Shown: positions 17,330 through 26,133, numbered from the stretch's first letter. The stretch is DNA of 35,991 nucleotides from Deltaproteobacteria bacterium (GCA_016219515.1 JACRMU010000037.1:1-35991); one strand, 5' to 3'. Notes: generated from the sequence alone by a model not told the origin. Program-made: numbers and translations.

Positions 17330-19147
17330 ATGGATTTCCTAAGTCCGGAAAACTTCCTCCGGTTCGGCTACAAGGACTGCATCCTTTGCGAAGTCGAGCG
17401 CAAGGGAGAAGAGAAAAGGTGCAAGCGCTGTTCCGGCAGGGTGAACCAGCGCGACCGCCTGCTCTGGGAGATCAACCGGGCGAGAATTCTTCGCATATCG
17501 GCGACGTTGTCCCTCGTCTTTCCGGGCCTCGGACACTTCTATGCGGGCCGCTATGCCGAGGGAGTCTTCTGGGCGTCGCTCATTCCCTTGAGCATGGGGC
17601 TGGTGCTGAACGTCTGGCAGGGCCCCACGATCGGGCACGCCGTTCTCCTGCTGGAGTTCGGATTGATCTACTACCTTGCCAGAGCCGCCGCGGGCAGGGG
17701 GTTCAAGGATACGCCGGCTCCTTGCCATGCCGCCTGCCCGTCCCGGGTGAACGTTCCCGACTACATCGCTCTCGTCAGGGAAGGGCGCGTTCTCGAGGCG
17801 CTGGCGCTGGTGCATGACCGGCTTCCCTTTGCCGCCTTCTGCGGGAGGGCATGCCCCCATCCCTGCGAGCAGAAGTGCGTCCGGAACGAATACAACGCCC
17901 CGATCTCGATCATGGCGATCAAGCGTTTCGTGGCCGATCTTGGCTACGCCGCGGCGATCGCGCCGTCTTCCGAGGTGAGCGAGGGAACCCACTCGTTGCG
18001 GGTGGCCGTGGTCGGTGCGGGTCCGGCGGGCCTCTCCGCGGCCCATACCCTTGCGCGCCTGGGATGCCGTGTGACCGTGTTCGATGCGAACGAAGAGCCG
18101 GGGGGGATGATGCGGTACGCCGTCGCCGAATTCCGCTTCCCCCGCGAGGCGGGAGTGGCCGACATCAAGACGGTTTTCGACCGGGACGTCCGCTTCGAAG
18201 GGGGGAAGCGGCTCGGACGGGATTTCACCTTGGCGGACCTCGAAAGCCGGGGGTATCAAGCCGCGCTTCTGGCCGTGGGCACGGGCGAGGCGATCCGCCT
18301 GCCGGGCGTCGGCGGGGAGAAGGAAGGATTCCACGACGCCCTGACGTTCCTTGCTTCCGCCCGGCGCGGAACGCCGTACCGGACGTACGGAAAGCTGGCG
18401 ATCGTCGGGGGCGGGAACGTGGCGATCGATGTGGCCCGCGTGGCGGTGCGGCTTGGGACGCACGACGTGACGGTCGTATGCCTCGAATCCAGGGAGACGA
18501 TGCCCGCCTTCCCCTGGGAAGTGGAGGATGCGATCGCGGAAGGGGTCAAGGTGCTCCCTTCCACCGCCGTCAAGAAGTTCCTCGTGCGGAACGGAAAAGT
18601 CGAGGGTTTCGAGGCGCTCGCGGTCGATAAGATCGAGTTCGACGCGAAAGGGCGCATCGTGCCCCGCACGGTCCTCGGAAGCGAGTCCGATGTCCGGGCG
18701 GACATGGTCATCATGGCCGTCGGCAGCCGGGCCGAGCTGGATTTTCTCCCCGCCGCCGCGTCCCGGAAGGCGGTCGATCCCGCGCACAATGTTTCCCAGT
18801 TGATTTTTCGGGGCAAGGAAATTACAATCCCGGTTCATATGTGCGGGGACTGCGTTCGCGGCCCCGGTTCCGTCGTCGAAGCATCGGCATCCGGCAGAGC
18901 GGCGGCTTTGAATATCTACGAGCGGCTCTGCGTCCAAGAGGTCAGGAAGGCGAGGTTCGAGGACAACTACCGCCGCGCGCCCGAGCCCCAGGTTTCCGAC
19001 CGGCCGGAGTGGCGGATCCGAAGACAGGCGCCGCGGCTTTCGCCGGAGGAAAGCAGGCGGACGTTCCACGAGGTCGAAAGGAGATTGCCCGAGGAAAGCG
19101 TTCACCACGAAACCGAACGCTGCGCACGGTGCAATCTCTGGCTATAA
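17330..19147 (+). CDS. Zinc-ribbon / TM2-like membrane / GltD-like FAD-NAD(P) oxidoreductase fusion
   Basis: A 605-residue protein of unusual build. Residues 17-34 hold two Cys pairs (CILC, CKRC) like a zinc ribbon. Residues about 53-118 form hydrophobic segments, with FPGLGHFYAGRYAEG resembling the TM2-domain PGxGxFYxGR motif. From residue 132 a GltD-type domain begins: Fe-S cysteines CHAACP and CGRACPHPCEQKC, FAD motif GAGPAGLSAAHTLARLG, substrate-like EEPGGMMRY, NAD(P) motif GGGNVAIDVARVAVRLG and a second FAD contact (GDCVRGPGSVVEA). It ends CARCNLWL. GltD-type subunits pass NAD(P)H electrons through FAD to Fe-S centres. The membrane anchor and the cytochrome c3 gene 25 bp downstream suggest electron delivery to or from the membrane. 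ATG at 17330 has GGAAGG upstream; ATG at 17318 lacks a Shine-Dalgarno. Confidence 0.8.
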   Translation: MDFLSPENFLRFGYKDCILCEVERKGEEKRCKRCSGRVNQRDRLLWEINRARILRISATLSLVFPGLGHFYAGRYAEGVFWASLIPLSMGLVLNVWQGPTIGHAVLLLEFGLIYYLARAAAGRGFKDTPAPCHAACPSRVNVPDYIALVREGRVLEALALVHDRLPFAAFCGRACPHPCEQKCVRNEYNAPISIMAIKRFVADLGYAAAIAPSSEVSEGTHSLRVAVVGAGPAGLSAAHTLARLGCRVTVFDANEEPGGMMRYAVAEFRFPREAGVADIKTVFDRDVRFEGGKRLGRDFTLADLESRGYQAALLAVGTGEAIRLPGVGGEKEGFHDALTFLASARRGTPYRTYGKLAIVGGGNVAIDVARVAVRLGTHDVTVVCLESRETMPAFPWEVEDAIAEGVKVLPSTAVKKFLVRNGKVEGFEALAVDKIEFDAKGRIVPRTVLGSESDVRADMVIMAVGSRAELDFLPAAASRKAVDPAHNVSQLIFRGKEITIPVHMCGDCVRGPGSVVEASASGRAAALNIYERLCVQEVRKARFEDNYRRAPEPQVSDRPEWRIRRQAPRLSPEESRRTFHEVERRLPEESVHHETERCARCNLWL

Positions 19148-19172
19148 ACCACACGGGGGGGGGTGAGTTTGG

Positions 19173-19514
19173 ATGAAGAAGTTCGCAGCTTTCCTGGCAG
19201 TTGTCGTGGCGGTGATGTTCTCGGCCGGTCTGGTCATCGGCGCGGGCGCCCCGGAAAAGATCTCCATCGATTTCGTCAAGAAGTCGAAGGCGGCGGTGGA
19301 GTTCAATCACAAGGGGCATGCGGAGAAGATCAAGAATTGCAAGGAGTGCCATCACAAGAGCGAGGCCGGCAAGGAGGAGAAGTGCTCCACCTGCCACAAG
19401 GCCAAGGCGGAGGGCAAGACCGTCGAGTTCAAGGAAGCCATGCACACCAAGTGCAGGGATTGCCACAAGAAGCAGAAGGGACCGACGAAGTGTGACGACT
19501 GCCACAAAAAGTAG
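19173..19514 (+). CDS. Periplasmic tetraheme cytochrome c3
   Basis: A 113-residue protein with a signal peptide (MKKFAAFLAVVVAVMFSAG). It has four CXXCH heme sites: Cys56-His60, 71-75, 94-98 and 107-111. The pattern H46..H49, C56KECHH with His61, and His91 reproduces the distal-histidine layout of class III tetraheme cytochrome c3, so bis-His low-potential hemes are expected. It is a plausible soluble electron shuttle between inner-membrane donors and outer cytochromes, in the role PpcA-type c7 plays in Geobacter. It lies 25 bp after the flavoprotein gene, is followed by a terminator, and then by resB-resC needed for its maturation. Confidence 0.92.
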   Translation: MKKFAAFLAVVVAVMFSAGLVIGAGAPEKISIDFVKKSKAAVEFNHKGHAEKIKNCKECHHKSEAGKEEKCSTCHKAKAEGKTVEFKEAMHTKCRDCHKKQKGPTKCDDCHKK

Positions 19515-19532
19515 GTAAAGGCATCGAAAGCC

Positions 19533-19566
19533 CGGGAGGGCGGGGGACCCCCGCCCTCCCGCTTTT
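19533..19566 (+). terminator. Rho-independent terminator after cytochrome c3
   Basis: CGGGAGGGCGGGG pairs with CCCCGCCCTCCCG (13 bp, tight loop), followed by CTTTTC. It separates the flavoprotein-c3 unit from resB. Confidence 0.85.
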
Positions 19567-19570
19567 CAAA

Positions 19571-19600
19571 TTGACGCGGCTCCTTCCCGTAAAGTAATAT
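19571..19600 (+). promoter_or_regulatory. Sigma-70 promoter for the resB-cytochrome operon
   Basis: TTGACG (19571-19576), 18-bp spacer, TAATAT (19595-19600), directly after the terminator. The next strong hairpin downstream is at 34232, so a very long transcript is possible. Confidence 0.6.
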
Positions 19601-19640
19601 TAATAGATAGTCTTACCCATTCATCCGAAGGTGAATCCCA

Positions 19641-21020
19641 ATGGCGGACGATAAACGCACTCAATCTCTTATGGACAAGGTGTGGAATTTCTTCACATCG
19701 CTGAAGCTTGCCATCACGGTCCTGATCATTCTCGCGGTGTCCTCCATATTCGGAACGATCATCGAGCAGAACCAGCCGATGGAGAAATACCAGCAGGTAT
19801 ACACCGACGCTTCCGTTCGGATCATGGATGCCCTGAACCTCTTCGACATGTACCACTCCTGGTGGTTCCTCCTTCTCCTGGTGCTGTTCACCGTCAACCT
19901 TTCCTGCTGCACCATCGACCGCCTTCCCCGGGTCGTGAAAATCGTCCGGAACCCGAAAACGACGCTCGACGAAGGGCTCGAGAAAAGCCTGGGGCTGGTC
20001 GACCGCTGGAAGAAGAAGGGGGCCCTGGACGCATGGGTCGAAAAGTACGCGGAAGCCATGGGGAAGGAGATCGGCAAACCGCGGGTGACGAGGAACAGCG
20101 ACATCGTCCACCTGTATGCCGAGTCGGGGGTCGTCTCGCGGTTCGGGGTTTACGTGACCCATCTTTCCATCGTCATCATTTTCATCGGCGCGATCGTCGG
20201 GAACGTGTTCGGCTACAAGGGGTACGCGAACATCCCGGAAGGGGGGTCGGTCCGGCAGATCCCGACGCGCGGAGGGACCCGGCCGGTCGATCTCGATTTC
20301 GAGGTGCGCTGCAACAAGTTCAGCCTCACCTTCTACAATGACAAGTTCGGGAACCCGACGCAGCAGCCGAAGGAGTACGCATCCGACCTGAGCATCATCG
20401 AGAACGGACGCGAGGTGCTCCGCAAGAAGATCGTCGTCAACGACCCGCTGCAATACAAAGGGATCTGGTTCTACCAGTCGAGCTACGGGCCGACGGGCGC
20501 CGCCACCGCACAGGTCGCGGTCGTCGACCCTGCGGGCGGCCCGGTGACGGGCCTTGCTCTCGCCGCGGGCCAGAAAACTGCTCTGCCGGGGTACGGGACG
20601 ATCACCGGCGTGGATTACCAGCCGAATTTCCAGGGATCCGGCCCCGCCCTACTGGTGGTCCTGGAGAAGCCGGGACAACCGCCCGCGCAGGTCTGGCTGC
20701 CGCAAGGAAAGCCCGACGTAGACCGCAAACGGAACGACCGGTACTTTTTCTCCTTCGGCGGGCTGACCCAGGGGTTCTTCACGGGCCTGCAGGTGGCAAA
20801 GGACCCGGGGGTGAATGTCGTGTGGGTGGGATGCACGTTGATGGTCATAGGCATCATCATCGCCTTTTTCATGTCCCACCAGCGGCTTTGGATCCGCCTT
20901 GCGCCATCCGCCGACGGGCGCGTCGAGATCGTACTTGCCGGGGCGGCAAGCAGAAACAGGCTTGCCTTCGAGAAGAAATTTGAGAAAATACAGGACGATT
21001 TCAAGGCGGTCTCCGCGTGA
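19641..21020 (+). CDS. resB: Cytochrome c biogenesis protein ResB (Ccs1)
   Basis: A 459-residue System II heme-ligation subunit. It starts with a cytoplasmic stretch and first helix (LKLAITVLIILAVSSIFGTIIEQ) and has helices near 75-90 (SWWFLLLLVLFTVNLSCCTIDRLP) and 170-190 (VTHLSIVIIFIGAIVGNVFG). A large periplasmic domain (about 195-385) includes the ResB hallmark DPLQYKGIWFYQSSYGP, and a last helix lies near 395-415. LSCCTIDRLPR and EFxGxxxQYxGI-like elements match the family. With ResC it exports heme and attaches it to CXXCH motifs, as required by the many cytochromes that follow. No CcdA gene is seen in the window. Confidence 0.93.
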   Translation: MADDKRTQSLMDKVWNFFTSLKLAITVLIILAVSSIFGTIIEQNQPMEKYQQVYTDASVRIMDALNLFDMYHSWWFLLLLVLFTVNLSCCTIDRLPRVVKIVRNPKTTLDEGLEKSLGLVDRWKKKGALDAWVEKYAEAMGKEIGKPRVTRNSDIVHLYAESGVVSRFGVYVTHLSIVIIFIGAIVGNVFGYKGYANIPEGGSVRQIPTRGGTRPVDLDFEVRCNKFSLTFYNDKFGNPTQQPKEYASDLSIIENGREVLRKKIVVNDPLQYKGIWFYQSSYGPTGAATAQVAVVDPAGGPVTGLALAAGQKTALPGYGTITGVDYQPNFQGSGPALLVVLEKPGQPPAQVWLPQGKPDVDRKRNDRYFFSFGGLTQGFFTGLQVAKDPGVNVVWVGCTLMVIGIIIAFFMSHQRLWIRLAPSADGRVEIVLAGAASRNRLAFEKKFEKIQDDFKAVSA

Positions 21021-21062
21021 TCGCCGTTTTTGTCCTGCCATCGCAACGGGAGCCGTAACGCC

Positions 21063-21902
21063 ATGCTGAATGTACGCCTCTTCGATTTGACAACCTTGTT
21101 GTTCGGCGCGGCGTCGGTTTGCTACGTCGCCGCCCTGTACGGAAAGAAAGACACGATTGCCCGCGTCGGAACGTGGATCTGCATCATCGCCGCCGTAACG
21201 TCCACCGCCGCCATCGGCGTCCGCTGGGCCGAATCGTACAAAATGGGGATCGGCCGCATACCGGTCACCAACCTCTACGAGTCGCTCGTGTTCTTCGCGT
21301 GGTCGGTGAACCTCTTCTACCTGTTCGTGGAGTGGAAATACAGGAACCGCACCTTCGGCGCCTTCGTCATGCCGATCGCATTTATCACCATGGTGTTCGC
21401 GTTCACCAACGAGAGCAGCATCCAGCCGCTGGTGCCCGCCCTCCAGTCCTACTGGCTCCATGCCCACGTGATCACCTGCTTCATCGGGTATGCGGCGTTC
21501 GCCGTCTCCGCCGGCGTGGCGGTGATGTACCTGCTCAAGGCGAAGCGGGAGGAGGCGAAGTCGGACGGCGGCGTGATCGGCCTTTTTCCCCCCACCAAGG
21601 CGCTTGACGACCTGGTTTACAGGTCCATAATCTGGGGGTTCCCGTTCCTGACCGCGGGGATCATCACGGGAGCGGCCTGGGCGAACTACGCCTGGGGGAC
21701 CTACTGGTCGTGGGACCCCAAGGAGACCTGGTCGCTGATCGTCTGGCTGGTCTACGCTGCGTTCCTCCATGCCCGTATCACCCGCGGGTGGCACGGACGG
21801 CGGGCCGCGATCCTTTCGATCGTAGGGTTCCTGGCGACCATCATGTGCTACCTGGGGGTCAATCTGGTGCTTTCGGGGCTCCATTCCTACGGAGGCTCAT
21901 GA
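21063..21902 (+). CDS. resC: Cytochrome c biogenesis protein ResC (CcsA)
   Basis: A 279-residue membrane protein with about eight helices and the heme-handling WWD motif WGTYWSWDPKETWSLI. Conserved histidines flank it (HAHVITCF before, LHARITRGWHG and SGLHSYGG after), as in CcsA, where they hold heme for transfer to apocytochromes. ATG at 21063 with GGGAG upstream was chosen over an in-frame ATG at 21030, which would add a non-family Cys-His start. It forms the System II synthase together with ResB, encoded 42 bp upstream. Confidence 0.93.
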   Translation: MLNVRLFDLTTLLFGAASVCYVAALYGKKDTIARVGTWICIIAAVTSTAAIGVRWAESYKMGIGRIPVTNLYESLVFFAWSVNLFYLFVEWKYRNRTFGAFVMPIAFITMVFAFTNESSIQPLVPALQSYWLHAHVITCFIGYAAFAVSAGVAVMYLLKAKREEAKSDGGVIGLFPPTKALDDLVYRSIIWGFPFLTAGIITGAAWANYAWGTYWSWDPKETWSLIVWLVYAAFLHARITRGWHGRRAAILSIVGFLATIMCYLGVNLVLSGLHSYGGS

Positions 21903-21950
21903 TAACGACGTAAACGAAACCCTTCACAGTACGGACAGGGGAGGTGCCGC

Positions 21951-23249
21951 ATGCGAAAGTTTGTCGGTTCCATCGGGGTGGCCGTACTCATTCTGGGATT
22001 GGGGATTCTCTACAGCGGCGAAGCGCTCGCGGCGGACGCATGCGTGACCAAGGATTGCCACGCCCGGATGGGCAAGGCGGCCTGGGTGCACGGCCCCGTG
22101 GGGGTGATGCAATGCACCGTGTGCCACGGCGCCGGGAAAAAGGGACATCCGACGAGGCAGAAGCCGGACTTCCAGCTGGTGGCCACGGGCAAGGCGCTCT
22201 GCGAGAAATGCCACCAGCCGGTCGACAAGTTCGAGTTCAAGCACACCCCCGTACGCAAGGGGGAGTGCACCGGCTGCCACGACCCGCACCAGTCCGCGGC
22301 TCCGAAGCAGCTGAAGAAGGTCAAGACTTCCGAGCTGTGCTACCTTTGCCACAAGAACACCCAGCAGATTAAGAAATATCTCCACGGCCCCGTCGCCACC
22401 GGCGACTGCAACGTCTGCCACAACCCGCACTCCTCGCCGAATCCCCGCCAGCTGGTGGCCCGCGGGAACGACGCCTGCTTCCTCTGCCACGAGGACCGCA
22501 AGGCCGAGTTCACCCGGAAATATCCGCACAAGCCGGCGCAGGAGTCGTGCCTGAAATGCCACGACGCGCATAACGCGGACCAGCCCTTCATGCTGTCCGG
22601 CGAGGGGACGGCGCAGTGCCTCGCCTGCCACAAGAAGATGGCGGAGCAGCTCGCCGCGTCGCCCGTGAAGCACGGGGTCCTCCTGAAAAGCCCCTGCACG
22701 TCCTGCCACACGCCGCACTCTTCCGACTTCCCGCGGCAGTTGAAGGCGCACACCAAGGACATCTGCTACACCTGCCACAAGGACATGGGGGCGAAGGTCC
22801 GCGCCTCGAAGCGCCAGCACGGCCCGGTCCAGCAGAACGACTGCTATGCCTGCCACGACCCGCACGGGAGCAAGAGCCCGCTGATCCTGAAAAAATACTT
22901 CCCGGCGGAGTTCTACAAGCCGTACGCGACCGAAAGCTACGTGATCTGCTTCGATTGCCACAATAAGGACATCGCCCTGGACAAGATCACGACGAAGCTC
23001 ACGGGCTTCCGCAACGGCGACGTGAACATGCACTTCCTCCACGTGAACAAGGAGAAAGGCCGTTCCTGCAAGGCGTGCCACGAGGTCCACGCGGGCGACC
23101 AGGACAAGCACATCCGCAAGGAAGTGCCGTTCGGGAAGGCGTGGATGCTCCCCGTGCAGTACACCAAGACCTCGAACGGAGGGACCTGCGTGGTCGGCTG
23201 CCACAAGCCGAAGGACTACAACCGCGTCAACCCCGTGAAATACGAGTAG
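21951..23249 (+). CDS. Multiheme cytochrome c, doubled-CXXCH type (15 heme motifs)
   Basis: A 432-residue exported protein (signal peptide MRKFVGSIGVAVLILGLGIL...ALAA). It has 13 CXXCH motifs plus CVTKDCH (CX4CH) first and CVVGCH (CX3CH) last, about one heme per 28 residues. The body is built from repeats of the form HGPV..G.C..CH.PH.S..P..L, the doubled-CXXCH arrangement of cytochrome c3/NrfB-like wires. It is probably a periplasmic or outer-membrane electron conductor. It has a GGGGAGG Shine-Dalgarno and follows resC by 48 bp. It lacks a lipobox. No close named homologue can be assigned. Confidence 0.9.
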   Translation: MRKFVGSIGVAVLILGLGILYSGEALAADACVTKDCHARMGKAAWVHGPVGVMQCTVCHGAGKKGHPTRQKPDFQLVATGKALCEKCHQPVDKFEFKHTPVRKGECTGCHDPHQSAAPKQLKKVKTSELCYLCHKNTQQIKKYLHGPVATGDCNVCHNPHSSPNPRQLVARGNDACFLCHEDRKAEFTRKYPHKPAQESCLKCHDAHNADQPFMLSGEGTAQCLACHKKMAEQLAASPVKHGVLLKSPCTSCHTPHSSDFPRQLKAHTKDICYTCHKDMGAKVRASKRQHGPVQQNDCYACHDPHGSKSPLILKKYFPAEFYKPYATESYVICFDCHNKDIALDKITTKLTGFRNGDVNMHFLHVNKEKGRSCKACHEVHAGDQDKHIRKEVPFGKAWMLPVQYTKTSNGGTCVVGCHKPKDYNRVNPVKYE

Positions 23250-23258
23250 GAGAAGGCC

Positions 23259-24269
23259 GTGGGCCGGATCCGATATCGCGTTCCGCTGTTCGTTTTCACG
23301 GTGCTTCTGGTCCTGTTCTTCTCCACGGTGCCGGGCACGGGATCGGCGTTCCGGAACCTGAAGGAAGGCGCGCCGGCGATCCCCTTCATCCTCAAGGATT
23401 CCGAGGGGAAGGAGTTCGAGTTCAAGCCGGGCTCGGGAAAGATCACCGTCCTGTCGTTCGTGAAGCTTGCGCAGGAACGGTCGCGGGACCAGATCCGGGA
23501 CCTTGTCGATCTTCAGAAGGAGCTCGAGGCGAAGGGGGTGGACTTCCTCATCGTCTCGGCGTACACCGATACCCCCGACGACGCGAAAAAAATCGCCGGG
23601 GAGCTGAATGCAAGGTTTCAGATCATCCTGGACAGGGAACAGAAGGTCTACGGGGACTACGGGCTGTTCATCCTGCCTTCCACCGGCATCAGCGGGAAGG
23701 ACGGCAAGTTCGTCTTCGAGCATTCCAGCCACGGACGGGACTTCAAGGACGTGGTGGGGGGGAAGGTCAGGGTGCTCGTCGGCCTGTTGACGGAGGAGGA
23801 ATACAGGAAACGGATCACCCCCGTGGAATCCGTTTCGAAAAGCAAGGAGGAAAGCGAGGCCGACCGCCAGATCGCCTTGGGAAGGGCGTTGTCCAAGCGC
23901 GGGATGCACGACAAGGCGGCGGAGAAGTTCCTGAAGGCGCTCGAGCTCGATCCGAAGAACCTTTCCGGACGCATCTCCTACGGAGAGTCGCTGGTCGCGA
24001 TGAAGAAATACGACGAGGCGCTTCTCCAGTTCCAAAAGGCGAAGGAGCTGAGTCCCTCGAGCAAGGAGGCCCAGCTGGGCGTCGGCACGGTCTACCTCGA
24101 GAAGGGGGAGGTCGACAAGGCGATCCAGGAGATCTCCGGGGCGGCGATGCTCAACCCCAGGCCCGAGAAGGCGAACTACTGGCTGGGAGTCGCCTACGAG
24201 AAGAAGGGGGACCTTCCGAACGCGGTAAGGTATTACCGCAAGGCCGTCGAAAAGATGATCAAGGAGTAG
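23259..24269 (+). CDS. Thioredoxin-like (Cys-less) plus TPR protein, copy 1
   Basis: A 336-residue exported protein (leader VPLFVFTVLLVLFFSTVPGTGSA). Residues about 35-190 have the AhpC/TlpA redoxin fold (APAIPFILKDSEGKEFEF, DFLIVSAYTD, YGLFILPSTGISGKDGKFV with the cis-Pro region). At the usual WCxxC position the sequence reads FVKLAQERS, so it cannot do thiol chemistry. Residues about 205-335 are three to four TPR units (KFLKALELDPKN, QFQKAKELSPSS, EISGAAMLNP, YYRKAVEKM), a protein-binding scaffold. GTG start at 23259 after AGGAGAAGG. A chaperone or assembly role for neighbouring cytochromes is inferred from context and from the similar gene at 25000. Confidence 0.8.
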   Translation: MGRIRYRVPLFVFTVLLVLFFSTVPGTGSAFRNLKEGAPAIPFILKDSEGKEFEFKPGSGKITVLSFVKLAQERSRDQIRDLVDLQKELEAKGVDFLIVSAYTDTPDDAKKIAGELNARFQIILDREQKVYGDYGLFILPSTGISGKDGKFVFEHSSHGRDFKDVVGGKVRVLVGLLTEEEYRKRITPVESVSKSKEESEADRQIALGRALSKRGMHDKAAEKFLKALELDPKNLSGRISYGESLVAMKKYDEALLQFQKAKELSPSSKEAQLGVGTVYLEKGEVDKAIQEISGAAMLNPRPEKANYWLGVAYEKKGDLPNAVRYYRKAVEKMIKE

Positions 24270-24285
24270 CGACGGGGTTGCGCGC

Positions 24286-24984
24286 ATGAAGATGGGAAAA
24301 GGGGCCTTGCAGGCCTTGGTGATCCTCGCGCTGATGGCGGGGGGGGGCTTCCTCCCCGCCATTTCCATATCCGGCGATCCCGGAACGCCGGGCCTTGCGA
24401 TCCTTGCGCCGTCCAAGGGGGCCCCGATGTCCGCGGGGCGCGCCCTGGTGATCGGAAAGGCGACGGGGGAAGGAATGAGGCGGGTGGAGATCGACGTGAA
24501 CGGCAAGGGGAAGCAGTCCGTCGCGGTGGCCGGGGGGGGATTCTCGGCGCCGGTGCACCTTTCCTCCGGCAGGAATGTCATCCGCGCGAGGGCCGGGGGG
24601 GCTTCGGCCGCCCTGGAGGTCGCCGTCTCCGCGAAAGGCGGGTACGCCTACCACAAACCGGTGGAGAAGTGCGCCGAATGCCACGGCTCGGCGGGAAAGG
24701 GGTATTCCGTGAAGGCGCCGAAGGACTCCGTGTGTTACCGGTGCCACGGCCGGATGGACGGGAAGAAGCTGGTCCACGGGCCGATGGGGAGCGGCGAGTG
24801 CACGGCATGCCACGACCCCCACGGATCGGCGAACAAGGCGCTCGCGGTGTCGCGGCACGACCTGCTGTGCGTGTCCTGCCACGACCAGAAAAGCTCCGCC
24901 GGGCACATCGCGAAGTCCAGGGGGAAGGCGTGCACGGCGTGCCACGATCCGCACTCGTCGGACAAGGTGTATCTGCAGAGATAG
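24286..24984 (+). CDS. Pentaheme cytochrome c with N-terminal beta-sandwich
   Basis: A 232-residue protein with a hydrophobic leader (ALQALVILALMAGGGFL) and an Ig-like beta domain at about 35-115 (ILAPSKGAPMSAG...VEIDVNG...SSGRNVIRARAGG). The C-terminal heme domain has five motifs: CAECH, CYRCH, CTACH, CVSCH and CTACH. The HGPMGSGECTACHDPHGS block matches the repeat unit of the 15-motif cytochrome. It lies between two Cys-less thioredoxin-TPR genes. ATG at 24286 has only a weak Shine-Dalgarno; 24292 is an alternative. The beta-sandwich may dock the heme domain to a partner or the cell surface (inference). Confidence 0.85.
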   Translation: MKMGKGALQALVILALMAGGGFLPAISISGDPGTPGLAILAPSKGAPMSAGRALVIGKATGEGMRRVEIDVNGKGKQSVAVAGGGFSAPVHLSSGRNVIRARAGGASAALEVAVSAKGGYAYHKPVEKCAECHGSAGKGYSVKAPKDSVCYRCHGRMDGKKLVHGPMGSGECTACHDPHGSANKALAVSRHDLLCVSCHDQKSSAGHIAKSRGKACTACHDPHSSDKVYLQR

Positions 24985-24999
24985 CGATTCGGGGGGGGA

Positions 25000-26133
25000 A
25001 TGGGGAGGTTGGGAAGGGCGGGGAGATTCCTCGCGTCGTTGCTGCTGTTCTTCGCCGGGGCCTGTTTCGCGCCGAAGGCGGCGGCGGCTTTCAGGAACGT
25101 CCAGGGAGGGATGGAGGCGCCCGCGTTCCGCCTGACGGACGTCGGGGGGAACGAGGTTTCCCTGGATGCCTACAAGAAGGAGAAGGCGGTGGTTCTCGTC
25201 TTCTTTGCGGTCTGGAGCAGCCGGTCGCTCGAGGAGCTTAAGGACGTCCAGAAACTTCTTTCGGGGATGGGACCGTTGGGGCTGAAGGCGATCGCCGTCA
25301 ACGTGGAGCACGAACAGATGACCGAGCAGGACCAAAGGGCGGTGCGGGAGAAAGTCGCCGAGCTCAAGCTCACCTTCCCGGTGGTCTTCGACAGGGGGCT
25401 GGAAACGTTCCGCGAGTACGGGGTGGTCGCGGTCCCTTCCACTGCCATCCTGGGCGAGGGAGGGCAGGTCCGAAGCGCCTTCAACGGCTATCCCACGTTC
25501 GCCTTCGCGGAGATGAAGGAGCAGGTGGAAACGCTGTTGGGCCTGAAGAAAACGGAAGAAACCGCAACGGCGGCCAGGAAGGAAACGGCGCATAAGCCCA
25601 ACCGTGTTGCGCTGTTGAACTACAATCTCGGGCGGCGGCTCTACCGTTCCGGGATGGCCGACAAGGCGGAGCCGAAGCTCAAAACCGCAGCGGGGGCGGA
25701 CCCGGAGTGGGCGGCCCCGCACATTCTCCTGGGGGAGATCCACCTCGCCAAGGGGAAAAAGGACCCGAAAAAGCTGGAGGAAGCCCGGAAGGAATTCGAG
25801 GCGGCGGTCGCGGCGGAGAGGGGAAACGCGGTGGCGAGGACGGGGCTGGCACGCGTATACTTCAAAACGGGCGCAGTGCCGGACGCGGAAAGGGAAGCCG
25901 GCGAGGCGCTGAAGGCCGCCCCTTCCTATCCGCCGGCCCTGCTGCTTTCGGCCGCCGTGCTCGCACGGAAGGGAAACCTTCCGGAGGCGGAGAAGCGGAT
26001 CCGCGGCGCTCTCGAGCTTTCCCCCCGGGACGCGGAGGCGCATGCCCTTGCGGGAAGCGTTTTCGAGGGCGCGGGAGAGCTTCGGAAAGCGGCGGAAATG
26101 TACCGGAAGGCATGGCAGCTGGGCGGCGAATGA
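25000..26133 (+). CDS. Thioredoxin-like (Cys-less) plus TPR protein, copy 2
   Basis: A 377-residue exported protein (leader FLASLLLFFAGACFAPKAAAA). The redoxin domain at about 38-185 has APAFRLTDVGGNEVSLDAY, VVLVFFAVWSSRS and VVAVPSTAILGEGG. The catalytic WCxxC is replaced by WSSRS, both cysteines lost, yet the fold motifs and cis-Pro (VPST) stay. About five TPR units follow from residue 205 (NYNLGRRLYRSGMADKAEPKL ... AGSVFEGAGELRKAAEMYRKAW). It shares domain order with the protein at 23259, so they are paralogues placed either side of the 5-heme cytochrome. A lipobox is weak (AGAC). A non-catalytic chaperone function is inferred. Confidence 0.8.
   Translation: MGRLGRAGRFLASLLLFFAGACFAPKAAAAFRNVQGGMEAPAFRLTDVGGNEVSLDAYKKEKAVVLVFFAVWSSRSLEELKDVQKLLSGMGPLGLKAIAVNVEHEQMTEQDQRAVREKVAELKLTFPVVFDRGLETFREYGVVAVPSTAILGEGGQVRSAFNGYPTFAFAEMKEQVETLLGLKKTEETATAARKETAHKPNRVALLNYNLGRRLYRSGMADKAEPKLKTAAGADPEWAAPHILLGEIHLAKGKKDPKKLEEARKEFEAAVAAERGNAVARTGLARVYFKTGAVPDAEREAGEALKAAPSYPPALLLSAAVLARKGNLPEAEKRIRGALELSPRDAEAHALAGSVFEGAGELRKAAEMYRKAWQLGGE

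Noticed and set aside
23259-26133. Selenocysteine replacing the lost Cys in the thioredoxin-TPR proteins
   Set aside because: No in-frame TGA occurs at the active-site position in either gene; the residues are ordinary sense codons.
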